Positions 10,201 to 23,059 of a stretch of DNA of 64,000 bases are shown piece by piece. The notes beneath the pieces were generated by a model. It made no database searches, was not told the origin of the DNA, and saw only the letters and a list, made by a program, of their open reading frames with translations. The DNA comes from Evernia prunastri (lineage: Eukaryota > Ascomycota > Lecanoromycetes > Lecanorales > Parmeliaceae): contig NKYR01000100.1 of the NCBI GenBank assembly GCA_003184365.1, positions 62,001 to 126,000 on the forward strand. Direction: 5' to 3'. The position numbers and the translations under genes were made by a program. How positions within the stretch are numbered: the first letter of the stretch is position 1; the number at the start of each line of letters is the position of its first letter.

Positions 10201-10218
10201 GTTTGTCAGTCAGTCAGT

Positions 10219-10250
<32 letters not shown>
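10201..10250. repeat. TCTG/CAGT microsatellite
   Basis: CAGT repeats grade into six or more TCTG units and then TTTG units, between trnM and trnE. Confidence 0.9.
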
Positions 10251-10270
10251 TTGTTAATAAAACAACTGTA

Positions 10271-10342
10271 TAGCCCAGGCGGGAATCGAACCCGCGTTAT
10301 AATGGTGAAAACATTATGTCTTAACCGTTTGACGACTGGGCC
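10271..10342 (-). tRNA. trnE: tRNA-Glu (ttc)
   Basis: Stem TAATG/CATTA with loop TTTTCAC gives TTC. The T-arm GCGGGTTCGATTCCCGC is perfectly paired. Confidence 0.9.
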
Positions 10343-10406
10343 TTTATGAGTAGTAAGGTACTTTATGATTTTCTTCTTTATTTTCTTCTTAAAAGAAAAT
10401 AAAGTA

Positions 10407-10477
10407 AGCCCAGTGCAAGTATCGCACTTACTTCTACCGATTACAAAACGGTTGCATTACTTTTATGCTAACCAGGC
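10407..10477 (-). tRNA. trnT: tRNA-Thr (tgt)
   Basis: Loop TTTGTAA gives TGT. It is the first tRNA downstream of rnl, as in other Pezizomycotina. Confidence 0.83.
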
Positions 10478-11154
10478 ATTATACTCGTGTTTAGTTAGAT
10501 CTTAAATCCAAAAATATAAAAAACAATGTATAGATAAGCGTATTATTTAGTAGGTTATAAAATTAGTACCTAATGCCTAAGAACATCACAATTCTTTAAA
10601 CTTAGTCCTATTAATTAAGATCCTGTTTTTATATTCATTAAATACCGATGTGTGTTTATTAGAATTCTAATAAACTCGAAAATTAATAAAAATATAAAAA
10701 GATCCCAAAATTGTAGTATTAAACTACATATATTTAAGAATATCCTAAGGTATGTTTCGTGCCTATATGCATTCAGCACTTATCATTAACTAACGTAGCC
10801 TTCCTGCCGTGCCTATCCTTTTCTCAGGTACATCATCTCTTTTAGTTTATTCTTACCCTTTTATTTTAGTGAAAAATAAAATACCAGTGTAAGCCATAGT
10901 ACTTAGTTTGGACACTCAGCTATAAACTCACAGATCACAGTTATAAAAGACATTATGTAAAACTATATTAATATAGAAAGATAAACAACAGGTAAACCAT
11001 AGGTTAATATACCCAACTCCTTTCGTACAAGGGGCTATCCTTATTTTATTCTAACTTCCTCTAGAAGATAGAAACCATACTGTCTCACGACGTATTTAAC
11101 CCAGCTCGTGTAGCTCCTTAATCGACGAACAGTCGAACCCTTCATGCCTCCTGC

Positions 11155-13530
11155 ATTCATGTGGATGAGCTAAGCCGACATCGAGGTGCCAAACTCCGCA
11201 CTCAATTTGAACTCTCTGGCGAAAATTAGCCTGTTATCCCTAGCGTAGCTTTTTCAATAATCCAAGACCTTTCCTTTCTGCATCTTGTGATCATATGCCC
11301 CGCTTACGCGACTGAAAGACGTGTAAGTCAAACAGTAAAGCAAGATTAAGCCGTTAAACTTGACAAGTAGAGTAATTATCATTTAACCAGATGTCTATAA
11401 GATATTGATAGTTCTTCATCGGGTTTGGACACACTAGTAAACAATAAAAATCATTAATCCAGGCCTTTTGTTATATACACACTATTAACTTATGTATACT
11501 TATTTTTTGCACCATGCTGATAACAAAGGCATAACAATTTAATTACATCTATATTTTTAAATAGTGAAAATCTTACTTAATAAAAAAAAAAGTTCCAACT
11601 TAAATGGATATATAACTGAATTAGCAATAAAATAAAAAAATATTAAAATAACACCAACTTCAGACTAAAAATAAAAAATATGTACATTTTTTCTAGTATT
11701 CTAGCCTGTACATATTTAATTGCATATCGCAATTTTACAGAAATGAATTTGGATACTCCCAGGTACTTTTTATGGGATCTGTGCCCCGCATAAACTGCCA
11801 CCTAGCAATTGTTCCTATAAATTATTACAACCAGTGCTCATGTGTTAACATAAAATCTTTAAGAAATGGCTATTACTAAACCTATTCCCTGGTAAGGTTT
11901 ATATAATATGATAAATGAAGTAAAGGTGTTTCAATTTTATCTCAGCAATTACCTTATACACTAAAACTCATTATANATTCATGTGGATGAGCTAAGCCGA
12001 CATCGAGGTGCCAAACTCCGCACTCAATTTGAACTCTCTGGCGAAAATTAGCCTGTTATCCCTAGCGTAGCTTTTTCAATAATCCAAGACCTTTCCTTTC
12101 TGCATCTTGTGATCATATGCCCCGCTTACGCGACTGAAAGACGTGTAAGTCAAACAGTAAAGCAAGATTAAGCCGTTAAACTTGACAAGTAGAGTAATTA
12201 TCATTTAACCAGATGTCTATAAGATATTGATAGTTCTTCATCGGGTTTGGACACACTAGTAAACAATAAAAATCATTAATCCAGGCCTTTTGTTATATAC
12301 ACACTATTAACTTATGTATACTTATTTTTTGCACCATGCTGATAACAAAGGCATAACAATTTAATTACATCTATATTTTTAAATAGAGAAAATCTTACTT
12401 AATAAAAAAAAAAGTTCCAACTTAAATGGATATATAACTGAATTAGCAATAAAATAAAAAAATATTAAAATAACACCAACTTCAGACTAAAAATAAAAAA
12501 TATGTACATTTTTTCTAGTATTCTAGCCTGTACATATTTAATTGCATATCGCAATTTTACAGAAATGAATTTGGATACTCCCAGGTACTTTTTATGGGAT
12601 CTGTGCCCCGCATAAACTGCCACCTAGCAATTGTTCCTATAAATTATTACAACCAGTGCTCATGTGTTAACATAAAATCTTTAAGAAATGGCTATTACTA
12701 AACCTATTCCCTGGTAAGGTTTATATAATATGATAAATGAAGTAAAGGTGTNGCACTCAATTTGAACTCTCTGGCGAAAATTAGCCTGTTATCCCTAGCG
12801 TAGCTTTTTCAATAATCCAAGACCTTTCCTTTCTGCATCTTGTGATCATATGCCCCGCTTACGCGACTGAAAGACGTGTAAGTCAAACAGTAAAGCAAGA
12901 TTAAGCCGTTAAACTTGACAAGTAGAGTAATTATCATTTAACCAGATGTCTATAAGATATTGATAGTTCTTCATCGGGTTTGGACACACTAGTAAACAAT
13001 AAAAATCATTAATCCAGGCCTTTTGTTATATACACACTGTTAACTTATGTATACTTATTTTTTGCACCATGCTGATAACAAAGGCATAACAATTTAATTA
13101 CATCTATATTTTTAAATAGTGAAAATCTTACTTAATAAAAAAAAAGTTCCAACTTAAATGGATATATAACTGAATTAGCAATAAAATAAAAAAATATTAA
13201 AATAACACCAACTTCAGACTAAAAATAAAAAATATGTACATTTTTTCTAGTATTCTAGCCTGTACATATTTAATTGCATATCGCAATTTTACAGAAATGA
13301 ATTTGGATACTCCCAGGTACTTTTTATGGGATCTGTGCCCCGCATAAACTGCCACCTAGCAATTGTTCCTATAAATTATTACAACCAGTGCTCATGTGTT
13401 AACATAAAATCTTTAAGAAATCGCTATTACTAAACCTATTCCCTGGTAAGGTTTATATAATATGATAAATGAAGTAAAGGTGTTTCAATTTTATCTCAGC
13501 AATTACCTTATACACTAAAACTCATTATAT
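11155..13530. repeat. Unmerged contig overlaps at n 11976 and n 12752 in rnl
   Basis: Bases 11155-11975 (821 bp) overlap the short contig 11977-12751, which lies wholly inside the overlap. The next contig repeats 11198-11975 again as 12753-13530, so this rRNA segment is written three times. Confidence 0.9.
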
Positions 13531-14170
13531 CATATTCGGTAACTAGCAACAGTAAAGCTGCATAGGGTCTTCTCGTCCAACTAGAGGTAAACTGTATCTG
13601 CACAGTTATTCCAATTTCACCGAGCCAATCATTGAGACAGCTGCTGTATCGTTACATCATTCATGCAAGACCGCATTTAACGGCCAGGGGATTCCGCTAC
13701 CTTAGGACCCTCATCTGTAAGGCCGCCATTGAACGGGGGTTCCTTCAAAGCCTAGCTTATATTAGTCAACTAAGCAAATCCGATAACCAGCCGCCATCGG
13801 GCAGAGATCACACCCAATACTTCGAATTTATTTCTTTGCAGCGTGCTTTGTTTTAATTAAACAGTCGTACAACACCATTCTGTGCCTCCTATCCCATATC
13901 TGATATTAATCAAAAGGGACGGCCCACCTTCTCCCGAAGTTACGTGAGTCAATTTGCCGAGTTCCTTAATGATTGTTTACTCGAACGCCTTCGTATACTC
14001 TACTTGCTTACTTGTGGTAGTATTTAGGTACGGTAAAACATCTGCTAAACATATCATCTGTTTTAGTTTATTACTATTTAGCAAACGAGATATACAGTTT
14101 TCCAGATCATCTGTCACTATGTAAAAATGATATTTTCTATAAATCTTAGATTTGCTCATCGTTTACCCCT

Positions 14171-16027
14171 TTAGGGATTATTAATAAATAGTTGATTATT
14201 TATTAAATATATAATGAACTTAGAGGCCGTAACTTTAATTAAATTCCATAAGCTTTAGGCGAGGGTATTCCCCTTTATCGTTACTCATGTCAGCATTTTC
14301 GCTTGGCTTGTTTACTTATTAAAATATAATAAATCTCTTATGCCTTATAAAGGCATAATCATAAACCTCCCAATGTTCCGCTACCCCAAATATACAATGT
14401 AAAATACGGATACATTAATATATAAGGACAAGGTCTCGGTATATAGTTTAGATCCGTTAAATTTTCGGTGCTTTTATCCTTATTATGGATTATAATCCAT
14501 AAAAAACAAACCAGTGCTCTGTTACGAGGTCTTCAGAAAATGGCCGCTTCTAAGCCTATTCCCTGGCTGTTTGGGATAAATACTGCCTTAATTTCACTTA
14601 ACAATAATTTTGGAACCTTATTAACTCTTGTTCTGGGCTGTTTCCCTTTAGACATACAACCTTATCGTACTATGTCTGATTATTCAATATTCATTTCTAG
14701 TCCTTCCGAGAACAAATACTCACTGATAGAGTCTTCACGACCCCCCAATGTCCGCAAAAAGCACTCTATTCGTTTTTCCTAACAGGAAAAATGAGTACTA
14801 GTTGCATGAGATCACAATTCTGTACCTTCTGATATTCTATTTAAATTACCTACTTATATAGGTTTCGCAGAAAACCAGCTATCTTAGTCAGTATTGTCTT
14901 TCACTAACTTACCACAATTCTTCGGATATCTTTACAACGATAACCCGTTCGGACTTTTATAACCCTGATTGTGGTAAGATCACTAAGTTTCGGGTCTAAT
15001 TTTTGATACTGCATCATTATATCATAATTGTTTTATCTACGCAATTTGTAAAGCAACTCTTAATTCTAAACTTCTAAACTGCTCGCATCAAACATTAANT
15101 TAGGGATTATTAATAAATAGTTGATTATTTATTAAATATATAATAAACTTAGAGGCCGTAACTTTAATTAAATTCCATAAGCTTTAGGCGAGGGTATTCC
15201 CCTTTATCGTTACTCATGTCAGCATTTTCGCTTGGCTTGTTTACTTATTAAAATATAATAAATCTCTTATGCCTTATAAAGGCATAATCATAAACTTCCC
15301 AATGTTCCGCTACCCCAAATATACAATGTAAAATACGGATACATTAATATATAAGGACAAGGTCTCGGTATATAGTTTAGATCCGTTAAATTTTCGGTGC
15401 TTTTATCCTTATTATGGATTATAATCCATAAAAAACAAACCAGTGCTCTGTTACGAGGTCTTCAGAAAATGGCCGCTTCTAAGCCTATTCCCTGGCTGTT
15501 TGGGATAAATACTGCCTTAATTTCACTTAACAATAATTTTGGAACCTTATTAACTCTTGTTCTGGGCTGTTACCCTTTAGACATACAACCTTATCGTACT
15601 ATGTCTGATTATTCAATATTCATATCTAGTCCTTCCGAGAACAAATACTCACTGATAGAGTCTTCACGACCCCCCAATATCCGCAAAAAGCACTCTATTC
15701 GTTTTTCCTAACAGGAAAAATGAGTACTAGTTGCATGAGATCACAATTCTGTACCTTCTGATATTCTATTTAAATTACCTACTTATATAGGTTTCGCAGA
15801 AAACCAGCTATCTTAGTCAGTATTGTCTTTCACTAACTTACCACAATTCTTCGGATATCTTTACAACGATAAACCGTTCGGACTTTTATAACCCTGATTG
15901 TGGTAAGATCACTAAGTTTCGGGTCTAATTTTTGATACTGCATCATTATATCATAATTGTTTTATCTACGCAATTTGTAAAGCAACTCTTAATTCTAAAC
16001 TTCTAAACTGCTCGCATCAAACATTAA
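14171..16027. repeat. Unmerged contig overlap at n 15099 in rnl
   Basis: Bases 14171-15098 repeat as 15100-16027 with a handful of single-base differences. Confidence 0.9.
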
Positions 16028-16611
16028 CTTGCTGACCCATTATGCAAAAGGTACGCTCTTATCGTTTATTTAAACTTTTTTTGAGCTGCTTATAAAACTG
16101 CTATTTCAATCATTTCCCTCACGGTACTTTTCGCTATCACATATATATCATATTTAGTCTTAGAGGAAGGTTCCCCTTTTATTCAAACAGATATGCACTC
16201 CATTTTACTTGTATAATACTCTTCTTATTTCATTCACATTACTTAAATAATCTCTTTTGATTTCTTTTCCTGAAGTTAGTAAGATATTTCAATTCACTTC
16301 GTTTATTTTTAAGACACATAATTTCTTATTAGAGTTGAACATGCTCTTCATGCATGTATCGTATAAACTACACGTTTCAGCCGACCTCCTTAACGAGGGC
16401 AGCTCTCTTTGATATATAGCTATGATTCCATAACAATCTCTTTGTATACTTATTTGTCCTTTTATCAAATAAAAGGACAAAAATAATACTTTCCATATCA
16501 TTTACACTACTAATGTAGATTATAATTAGTATTTATTTTATCATTTTTATTATCAGTCCCATGTTTCTCATCTTTTAAAAGATGAGCAAGAAGCAGATGG
16601 TAAGATAAATC

Positions 16612-16681
16612 GGGTCATTATGATTCGAACATAACACTTCCTCAACCCAAATGAGACGCCTAACCAACCTGGCTCTAACCC
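16612..16681 (-). tRNA. trnP: tRNA-Pro (tgg)
   Basis: Loop TTTGGGT gives TGG. It lies immediately upstream of rnl. A GTAT microsatellite (16682-16707) follows on the plus strand. Confidence 0.85.
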
Positions 16682-16737
16682 GTATGTATGTATGTATGTA
16701 TGTATATATATAAATATAATAAGTTTATGTTTACTTC

Positions 16738-16821
16738 AGAGAATATCCGATTCGAACGGATGTGATCATTTTAACCAGATAAGTTTCAAGCTTATCACCT
16801 TAAACCACTCGGTCAATTCTC
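16738..16821 (-). tRNA. trnS: tRNA-Ser (tga)
   Basis: Class II tRNA. Stem GATAAG/CTTATC closes loop CTTGAAA, and acceptor GAGAAT pairs with ATTCTC. Confidence 0.9.
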
Positions 16822-16976
16822 TTAAAGGAAATATGATGCTGATGCTCAATTTCTTGCTAATGCTCAACTTCTTTTCTCACCAGCAAGAAGCATGGCAATG
16901 CTTTGTTATGCTATCATCTTTTCTTCTTTTCTTCTTTTCTTGGAAAAGATGTGAAAAGACGAAGAGGTATAGCAAG

Positions 16977-17042
16977 CACATCGCTAATGCTTTTGTTTCT
17001 TCTTTTCCATCAGGAAAAGATCAATCGCAAGAAGTTGAGCAA
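16977..17042. repeat. Dispersed hairpin repeat, family B
   Basis: About 66 bp, including TTTTCCATCAGGAAAAGATC, recur unchanged at about 23395-23458. Inverted or diverged copies occur near 8130-8180, 41722-41780 and 42805-42835. The core TTTTCC-NN-GGAAAA is a small hairpin. Confidence 0.85.
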
Positions 17043-17049
17043 CAGCAAA

Positions 17050-17121
17050 TGATTCCTCAGCGGTTTGAACGCCGAACCTACTCTTATCAAAAGTATACTT
17101 TACCAGTTAAGTTAAGGAACC
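17050..17121 (-). tRNA. trnI: tRNA-Ile (gat)
   Basis: Stem TACTT/GAGTA with loop TTGATAA gives GAT. Acceptor GGTTCCT pairs with AGGAATC. A 5'-complete, 3'-clipped duplicate at 17875-17943 is contig overlap. Confidence 0.87.
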
Positions 17122-17254
17122 TTTATTTTGTTTTAAATTCATAAGAAATACCATCATAAAATATTAACAATGCCACAATTACTAGAGTAAAAGCTGCTTA
17201 TTATTTTTTAATAGAATTGAATTTTTAATACTTGATGCTTTGTTTCACAAGCAA

Positions 17255-17336
17255 CGGAAAAAAGATGATTCGAACATCCAGGTGTATATTACACAATATT
17301 TAGCAAATATCCTGCCTTACCAATGGCAATTTTTCC
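17255..17336 (-). tRNA. trnS: tRNA-Ser (gct)
   Basis: Class II tRNA. Stem GATAT/ATATT closes loop TTGCTAA, anticodon GCT. Overlap copy at 18077-18158. Confidence 0.82.
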
Positions 17337-17402
17337 TCATATTCTTCATATCTACATGGAGAAGTAAGGAGAATATAAAGCAAAACTTGCAAAAATTATA
17401 AA

Positions 17403-17475
17403 CGAGTTAGACCGGCAACGATCCGGCATCTTCCTTCTCGACAAGAAGGCACTTTACCAATTAAGCTACTAACTC
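17403..17475 (-). tRNA. trnD: tRNA-Asp (gtc)
   Basis: Stem CCTTC/GAAGG closes loop TTGTCGA. Acceptor GAGTTAG pairs with CTAACTC. Overlap copy at 18225-18297. Confidence 0.9.
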
Positions 17476-17490
17476 TAAATCTTATAACTT

Positions 17491-17562
17491 ACGGCCAGCC
17501 GAACTTGAATCGACACACATCGTTTGGAAGACGAACGGTCTACCAGATTAACCTATGGCCGT
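17491..17562 (-). tRNA. trnG: tRNA-Gly (tcc)
   Basis: Loop CTTCCAA gives TCC. Acceptor ACGGCCA pairs with TGGCCGT. Overlap copy at 18313-18384. Confidence 0.9.
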
Positions 17563-18584
17563 TTTTTTTTAGCAAGGAGGGCAATGTTTTAATCTTCATG
17601 CGTATGCTTGTAACATTACAATGAACGAGCATATTCAAGTATGTTGCACTTATGCTTCCAGTGATTCATGTAGTACTATTTTCGCTTTTTTACTAAGGAT
17701 TTGCTAATTAAATTGAGTATTTAACGAGACTCAAGAATGACTAGACAAAAGGCATAATGAGCCTAATTTAACGGGGCTTCATAGATTAGACTCTTAGTAG
17801 TTTTAATGCGTCCTTCCAGGTACTTAATACTAAAGTGGTTAGCCGTCCTTTCATTGAGATCACCAGTTGAACCNTTCCTCAGCGGTTTGAACGCCGAACC
17901 TACTCTTATCAAAAGTATACTTTACCAGTTAAGTTAAGGAACCTTTATTTTGTTTTAAATTCATAAGAAATACCATCATAAAATATTAACAATGCCACAA
18001 TTACTAGAGTAAAAGCTGCTTATTATTTTTTAATAGAATTGAATTTTTAATACTTGATGCTTTGTTTCACAAGCAACGGAAAAAAGATGATTCGAACATC
18101 CAGGTGTATATTACACAATATTTAGCAAATATCCTGCCTTACCAATGGCAATTTTTCCTCGTATTCTTCATATCTACATGGAGAAGTAAGGAGAATATAA
18201 AGCAAAACTTGCAAAAATTATAAACGAGTTAGACCGGCAACGATCCGGCATCTTCCTTCTCGACAAGAAGGCACTTTACCAATTAAGCTACTAACTCTAA
18301 ATCTTATAACTTACGGCCAGCCGAACTTGAATCGACACACATCGTTTGGAAGACGAACGGTCTACCAGATTAATCTATGGCCGTTTTTTTTTAGCAAGGA
18401 GGGCAATGTTTTAATCTTCATGCGTATGCTTGTAACATTACAATGAACGAGCATATTCAAGTATGTTGCACTTATGCTTCCAGTGATTCATGTAGTACTA
18501 TTTTCGCTTTTTTACTAAGGATTTGCTAATTAAATTGAGTATTTAACGAGACTCAAGAATGACTAGACAAAAGGCATAATGAGC

Positions 18585-18824
18585 CTAATTTAACGGGGCT
18601 TCATAGATTAGACTCTTAGTAGTTTTAATGCGTCCTTCCAGGTACTTAATACTAAAGTGGTTAGCCGTCCTTTCATTGAGATCACCAGTTGAACCAATAT
18701 ATGATTTACCAGTCTCACTTCGAATTCAGCAGTATATACCTGCTTTACCTTTGTTATCTCTTAAGATATTAATCTTCATAGTACCAGTATCATTATAAAA
18801 CATACGTGCTACGGAGCATTCCAT
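18585..18824 (-). pseudogene. Truncated free-standing GIY-YIG endonuclease
   Basis: The minus strand reads 79 codons from the ATG at 18824 to a TAG at 18587-18585. It contains the GIY motif (KAGIYCWIRSETG), the YIG motif (SYIGSTGDLNER) and the start of the catalytic fold. After the TAG the same frame continues AHYAFCLVILES, which looks like family sequence, so the gene is truncated or broken. A normal member exceeds 200 residues. It lies between trnG and the cox3 stop with no sign of an intron around it. Confidence 0.7.
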
Positions 18825-19021
18825 TGTAATCTTGTTTTTGCTCTTGGCGACTAATGCTACAATTAGGGCTCAATATCAATTATTGTGTTACCAGCAGGTT
18901 TAAAGGCCTTGAAGCGCACAGAATGAAGAAAAATAGGCAAACTGTAATCTGGATACTGGGACATAGTAGTATATTTTAGTGTTGAAAGTTAATTTCATTG
19001 TATTATTCATTTTCCTCTTAA

Positions 19022-19831
19022 CTAAGATCCTCAATAATAAATAGAAATAAAAAGAATTAATCAAACAACATCAACAAAGTGTCAATATAGTATAGAAGAC
19101 TCTAGCCCCAGATGATGGTTTTCAGTAAAGTGGTAAGCTAATACTCTTCATAAGCCTACACCTATAAAAGCAGTTCCTATCATTACGTGTAACCCATGAA
19201 AACCTGTACCAAAGTAGAAACAAGAACCATATGTACTGTCAGATAATGTAAACGAAGAAACTGTATATTCTAAACCTTGTAAACCAGTAAATATTAGGGC
19301 TAATATTACAGTAAGTACTATACCATACAAGGTTCCTTTTCTATTACCCTGTATTAAAGAATGGTGGGCATAAGTAACTGTAAAACCTGATGATAATAAT
19401 ATAACTGTGTTTAGTAAAGGTAGCTCGAATGGATTAACAGAATCTATACCTTTAGGTGGTCACTGAGCTCCCATTTCTGCAGCAGGTGATAACGCACTAT
19501 GAAAAAATGTTCAAAAAATAGCCAGAAAGAATAATGCTTCACTAACTATAAACAAGGCAACTCCCATATTTAGACCTCTTTGTACAGCTAAAGTATGATT
19601 ACCTAAGTATGTTGCCTCACTAATAACGTCTCTAAATCAAAATGACATAGAAAAGATTACTAGAAGTAAAGCCATGTACAGAAAATCTTGTGCTAAAGAA
19701 AAGCCATGCATTGTTAAAACACCTGAAGTAGTAAGAGATAAAAGAGATATACATGTAAAGATAGGCCAAGGTGAGGGAGAAACAAGATGAAAAGGATGGG
19801 CTTGGAAATTACTCCTTACTAAGTTTGTCAT
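19022..19831 (-). CDS. cox3: cox3, cytochrome c oxidase subunit III
   Basis: Inner-membrane subunit of complex IV. The 269-residue frame begins MTNLVRSNFQAHPFHLV, contains GTGFHGLHVMIG and the C-terminal HHLGLESSILYWHFVDVVW, and ends YYWGS. Internal TGA codons are Trp. No intron is present. The 5' leader and trnV just upstream have a diverged duplicate at 41.6 kb. Confidence 0.96.
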
Positions 19832-19876
19832 ATAAGTTTTACATTAAAATTTACGAATACACAGCGGTAAACAATA

Positions 19877-19946
19877 AGGAATAGGCGATTTGAACACCTA
19901 ACCTACCGTGTGTAAAACGGTCGCTCTACCAATTGAGCTAATTCCC
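19877..19946 (-). tRNA. trnV: tRNA-Val (tac)
   Basis: Stem ACCGT/ACGGT closes loop TTTACAC. It lies 45 bp upstream of cox3. Confidence 0.9.
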
Positions 19947-19973
19947 TTATATTTATTTTGCTAATGCTCAACT

Positions 19974-20046
19974 TCTTCTTATCATCTTTTCTTCTTTTCT
20001 TGGAAAAGATGTGAAAAGAAGAAAAGATGAGGAAGAAGTTGAGCAT
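19974..20046. repeat. Long imperfect hairpin, family A repeat
   Basis: The left arm begins ATGCTCAACTTCTTC and the right arm ends GAAGAAGTTGAGCAT, with inner CTTCTTTTC/GAAAAGAAG pairing. It lies between trnV and trnK and is one of the largest members of the dispersed TTC/GAA hairpin family. Confidence 0.85.
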
Positions 20047-20083
20047 CATATACATAAATGTATCTATTAACAACTGGCTTGTA

Positions 20084-20156
20084 TAAGACCTACGGGGTTC
20101 GAACCCATATACTGATGATTAAAAGTCACATATTTTACCAATTAAACTAAAGTCTC
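20084..20156 (-). tRNA. trnK: tRNA-Lys (ttt)
   Basis: Loop CTTTTAA gives TTT. Acceptor GAGACTT pairs with AGGTCTT. A diverged paralogue with anticodon CTT is at 40237. Confidence 0.88.
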
Positions 20157-20244
20157 TGTATTTATTAACTATCATTTAAACAACTAGTACTTTAAATGAT
20201 AACCTATAACGCAATAGTTTACATATACATAAAGATGAGCTAGT

Positions 20245-20892
20245 CTAATCTTTTTGTTTTATTGTTATAACGATGGCACCAACCATAGCTAATAATAGTA
20301 TTATAGATGTTATTATAAGCCATATAGAATAACTTGTGTACATAATGTTACCTATACTTGTTATATGTGTTGTTTCTGCCGGACTACCATCTCAGATTTT
20401 AGAAGTTACAAATATTAATTCAGTACTAGATAAATTGTAAGATCCATTTATATAATTAATAAGTTGATCAGATGTAATATATTCCGATGTATCTATCAGA
20501 TTAGAGCCTGATAAATTGAGAGGCAATATTTGATGTACAAAATAATTAAAAGACACAACTATTAATAGCGCTAAAGGTATACTATTACTAGTAACACTCA
20601 AAAGCTCAGATACTCTCACGTTTATTAACATTAGTATAAATAAAAATAATATTGAAACAGCTCCAACGTAAACCAATAAATATGATAAACCTATAAAGTT
20701 TATACCTAAAACTAGTAAATAACATGCTATGCTTAAAAATAGTCCTATCAAAAATAACACTGACACTATGGGGTTTTTACTTATTATAACAAAAATACCC
20801 GATAATATAGAAGCCAAGGATATAAGGTCTAAGGCTTCCGCCCTATAACCATTAGTAAAAGTTTCATTTATAAGCAATAAGCTATTAATCAT
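20245..20892 (-). CDS. nad6: nad6, NADH dehydrogenase subunit 6
   Basis: Complex I membrane subunit of 215 residues. Key segments are ILSGIFVIISKNPIVSVLFL and the hallmark GLSYLLVYVGAVSILFLFI. A TGA after FVTSKI is Trp, and the frame continues to a last helix LIITSIILLLAMVGAIVI and a TAG. It follows trnR(tcg) and precedes trnK. Partial overlap copies are at 21600-21030 and 22369-22291. Confidence 0.94.
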
Positions 20893-21736
20893 AATAAGTT
20901 GTAAAGGGTTTATATCTCATCTCATGATTTAACTACATAAATTTTATATTTACATAGCTCCTTTTTTCTTTTAATGAGAAACATGTGGCTATTTTTACAA
21001 AGGTAGCGTGTATAAGACTCGAACTTATNATATAGAATAACTTGTGTACATAATGTTACCTATACTTGTTATATGTGTTGTTTCTGCCAGACTACCATCT
21101 CAGATTTTAGAAGTTACAAATATTAATTCAGTACTAGATAAATTGTAAGATCCATTTATATAATTAATAAGTTGATCAGATGTAATATATTCCGATGTAT
21201 CTATCAGATTAGAGCCTGATAAATTGAGAGGCAATATTTGATGTACAAAATAATTAAAAGACACAACTATTAATAGCGCTAAAGGTATACTATTACTAGT
21301 AACACTCAAAAGCTCAGATACTCTCACGTTTATTAACATTAGTATAAATAAAAATAATATTGAAACAGCTCCAACGTAAACCAATAAATATGATAAACCT
21401 ATAAAGTTTATACCTAAAACTAATAAATAACATGCTATGCTTAAAAATAGTCCTATCAAAAATAACACTGACACTATGGGGTTTTTACTTATTATAACAA
21501 AAATACCCGATAATATAGAAGCCAAGGATATAAGGTCTAAGGCTTCCGCCCTATAACCATTAGTAAAAGTTTCATTTATAAGCAATAAGCTATTAATCAT
21601 AATAAGTTGTAAAGGGTTTATATCTCATCTCATGATTTAACTACATAAATTTTATATTTACATAGCTCCTTTTTTCTTTTAATGAGAAACATGTGGCTAT
21701 TTTTACAAAGGTAGCGTGTATAAGACTCGAACTTAT
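20322..21736. repeat. Unmerged contig overlap at n 21029
   Basis: Bases 20322-21028 repeat as 21030-21736, giving a second nad6 that lacks its last codons. Confidence 0.9.
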
Positions 21737-23059
21737 AATCCTTGTGGCCGAAACACAACGCTTAACCAATTAAGCTAACACGCTTTGGGGGCCCCCAAAT
21801 GCATTGAAGATAATCCAGTCTGCTTAACTTAATCGTGGTTGCTTTACGAAGTTGAGCATCACAACGATAATTTTTTTGTACTATAACGCCACAGGTCAAT
21901 AACACTTTAATGTCACAGATCAAGCGTATTCCAACCAGGACCCTCCGGGATGGTCCTTTAACAAACGATAGCAAGGGGATCTACAAAGTCTTATGAGGAC
22001 CCTCAGCAATGCCTCAACAAAATATTGTAAAGCTAGCAGCAAATCCTCAATAAACTTAAGGTTGAAGCCAAAAATATGGAACTAGGTGAGCAAACCCTTG
22101 TGTTTCTGGTGTTTTTTCAATCTAATTTAGATTATCTAATACAGTTAGTCATATATGTATGAATAAGTAAAATAAAATTTCTTTTTTGTCTTCAATAAAG
22201 CTAATCCAAAATTTAAATCTAAGATAACCCTCGGATTATATCCTCATGTCCTATCAGCCTTACCTGTATCAGTTGTTATGACATTGTTGNCCAAGGATAT
22301 AAGGTCTAAGGCTTCCGCCCTATAACCATTAGTAAAAGTTTCATTTATAAGCAATAAGCTATTAATCATAATAAGTTGTAAAGGGTTTATATCTCATCTC
22401 ATGATTTAACTACATAAATTTTATATTTACATAGCTCCTTTTTTCTTTTAATGAGAAACATGTGGCTATTTTTACAAAGGTAGCGTGTATAAGACTCGAA
22501 CTTATAATCCTTGTGGCCGAAACACAACGCTTAACCAATTAAGCTAACACGCTTTGGGGGCCCCCAAATGCATTGAAGATAATCCAGTCTGCTTAACTTA
22601 ATCGTGGTTGCTTTACGAAGTTGAGCATCACAACGATAATTTTTTTTGTACTATAACGCCACAGGTTAATAACACTTTAATGTCACAGATCAAGCGTATT
22701 CCAACCAGGACCCTCCGGGATGGTCCTTTAACAAACGATAGCAAGGGGATCTACAAAGTCTTATGAGGACCCTCAGCAATGCCTCAACAAAATATTGTAA
22801 AGCTAGCAGCAAATCCTCAATAAACTTAAGGTTGAAGCCAAAAATATGGAACTAGGTGAGCAAACCCTTGTGTTTCTGGTGTTTTTTCAATCTAATTTAG
22901 ATTATCTAATACAGTTAGTCATATATGTATGAATAAGTAAAATAAAATTTCTTTTTTGTCTTCAATAAAGCTAATCCAAAATTTAAATCTAAGATAACCC
23001 TCGGATTATATCCTCATGTCCTATCAGCCTTACCTGTATCAGTTGTTATGACATTGTTG
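21522..23059. repeat. Unmerged contig overlap at n 22290
   Basis: Bases 21522-22289 repeat as 22291 to about 23059, including trnR(tcg) and the first 26 codons of nad6. Confidence 0.9.
21713..21783 (-). tRNA. trnR: tRNA-Arg (tcg)
   Basis: Stem TTGTG/CACAA closes loop TTTCGGC. Acceptor GCGTGTT pairs with ATACACGC. Overlap copy at 22482-22552 and a clipped one ending at 21028. A real, disrupted paralogue is at 40093. Confidence 0.9.

Larger units (their letters stand above)
10530..16540 (-). rRNA. rnl: Mitochondrial large subunit rRNA (contains contig overlaps)
   Basis: The 23S-like RNA of the mitochondrial ribosome, minus strand, ends approximate. Recognisable elements on the plus strand are the reverse complements of the peptidyl-transferase region (AGCCGACATCGAGGTGCC at about 11171), the conserved CTGTTATCCCTAGCG stretch, AGGGTCTTCTCGTCCAACT at about 13564, and the domain II/IV segment TTGCTGACCCATTATGCAAA at about 16027. 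The usual intron site next to CTGTTATCCCTA is uninterrupted, so there is no intron and no rps3 at that site. Overlaps at n 11976, 12752 and 15099 inflate the length; without them the gene is about 3.5 kb. Open frames at 14468 and 15397 on the plus strand are shadows of this rRNA. Confidence 0.93.
17053..18695. repeat. Unmerged contig overlap at n 17874
   Basis: Bases 17053-17873 (821 bp) repeat as 17875-18695, duplicating trnI (part), trnS, trnD and trnG on paper only. Confidence 0.9.

Noticed and set aside
14468..15711. Two 104-codon plus-strand open frames
   Set aside because: They lie inside rnl, are copies of each other through contig overlap, and read antisense to conserved rRNA.
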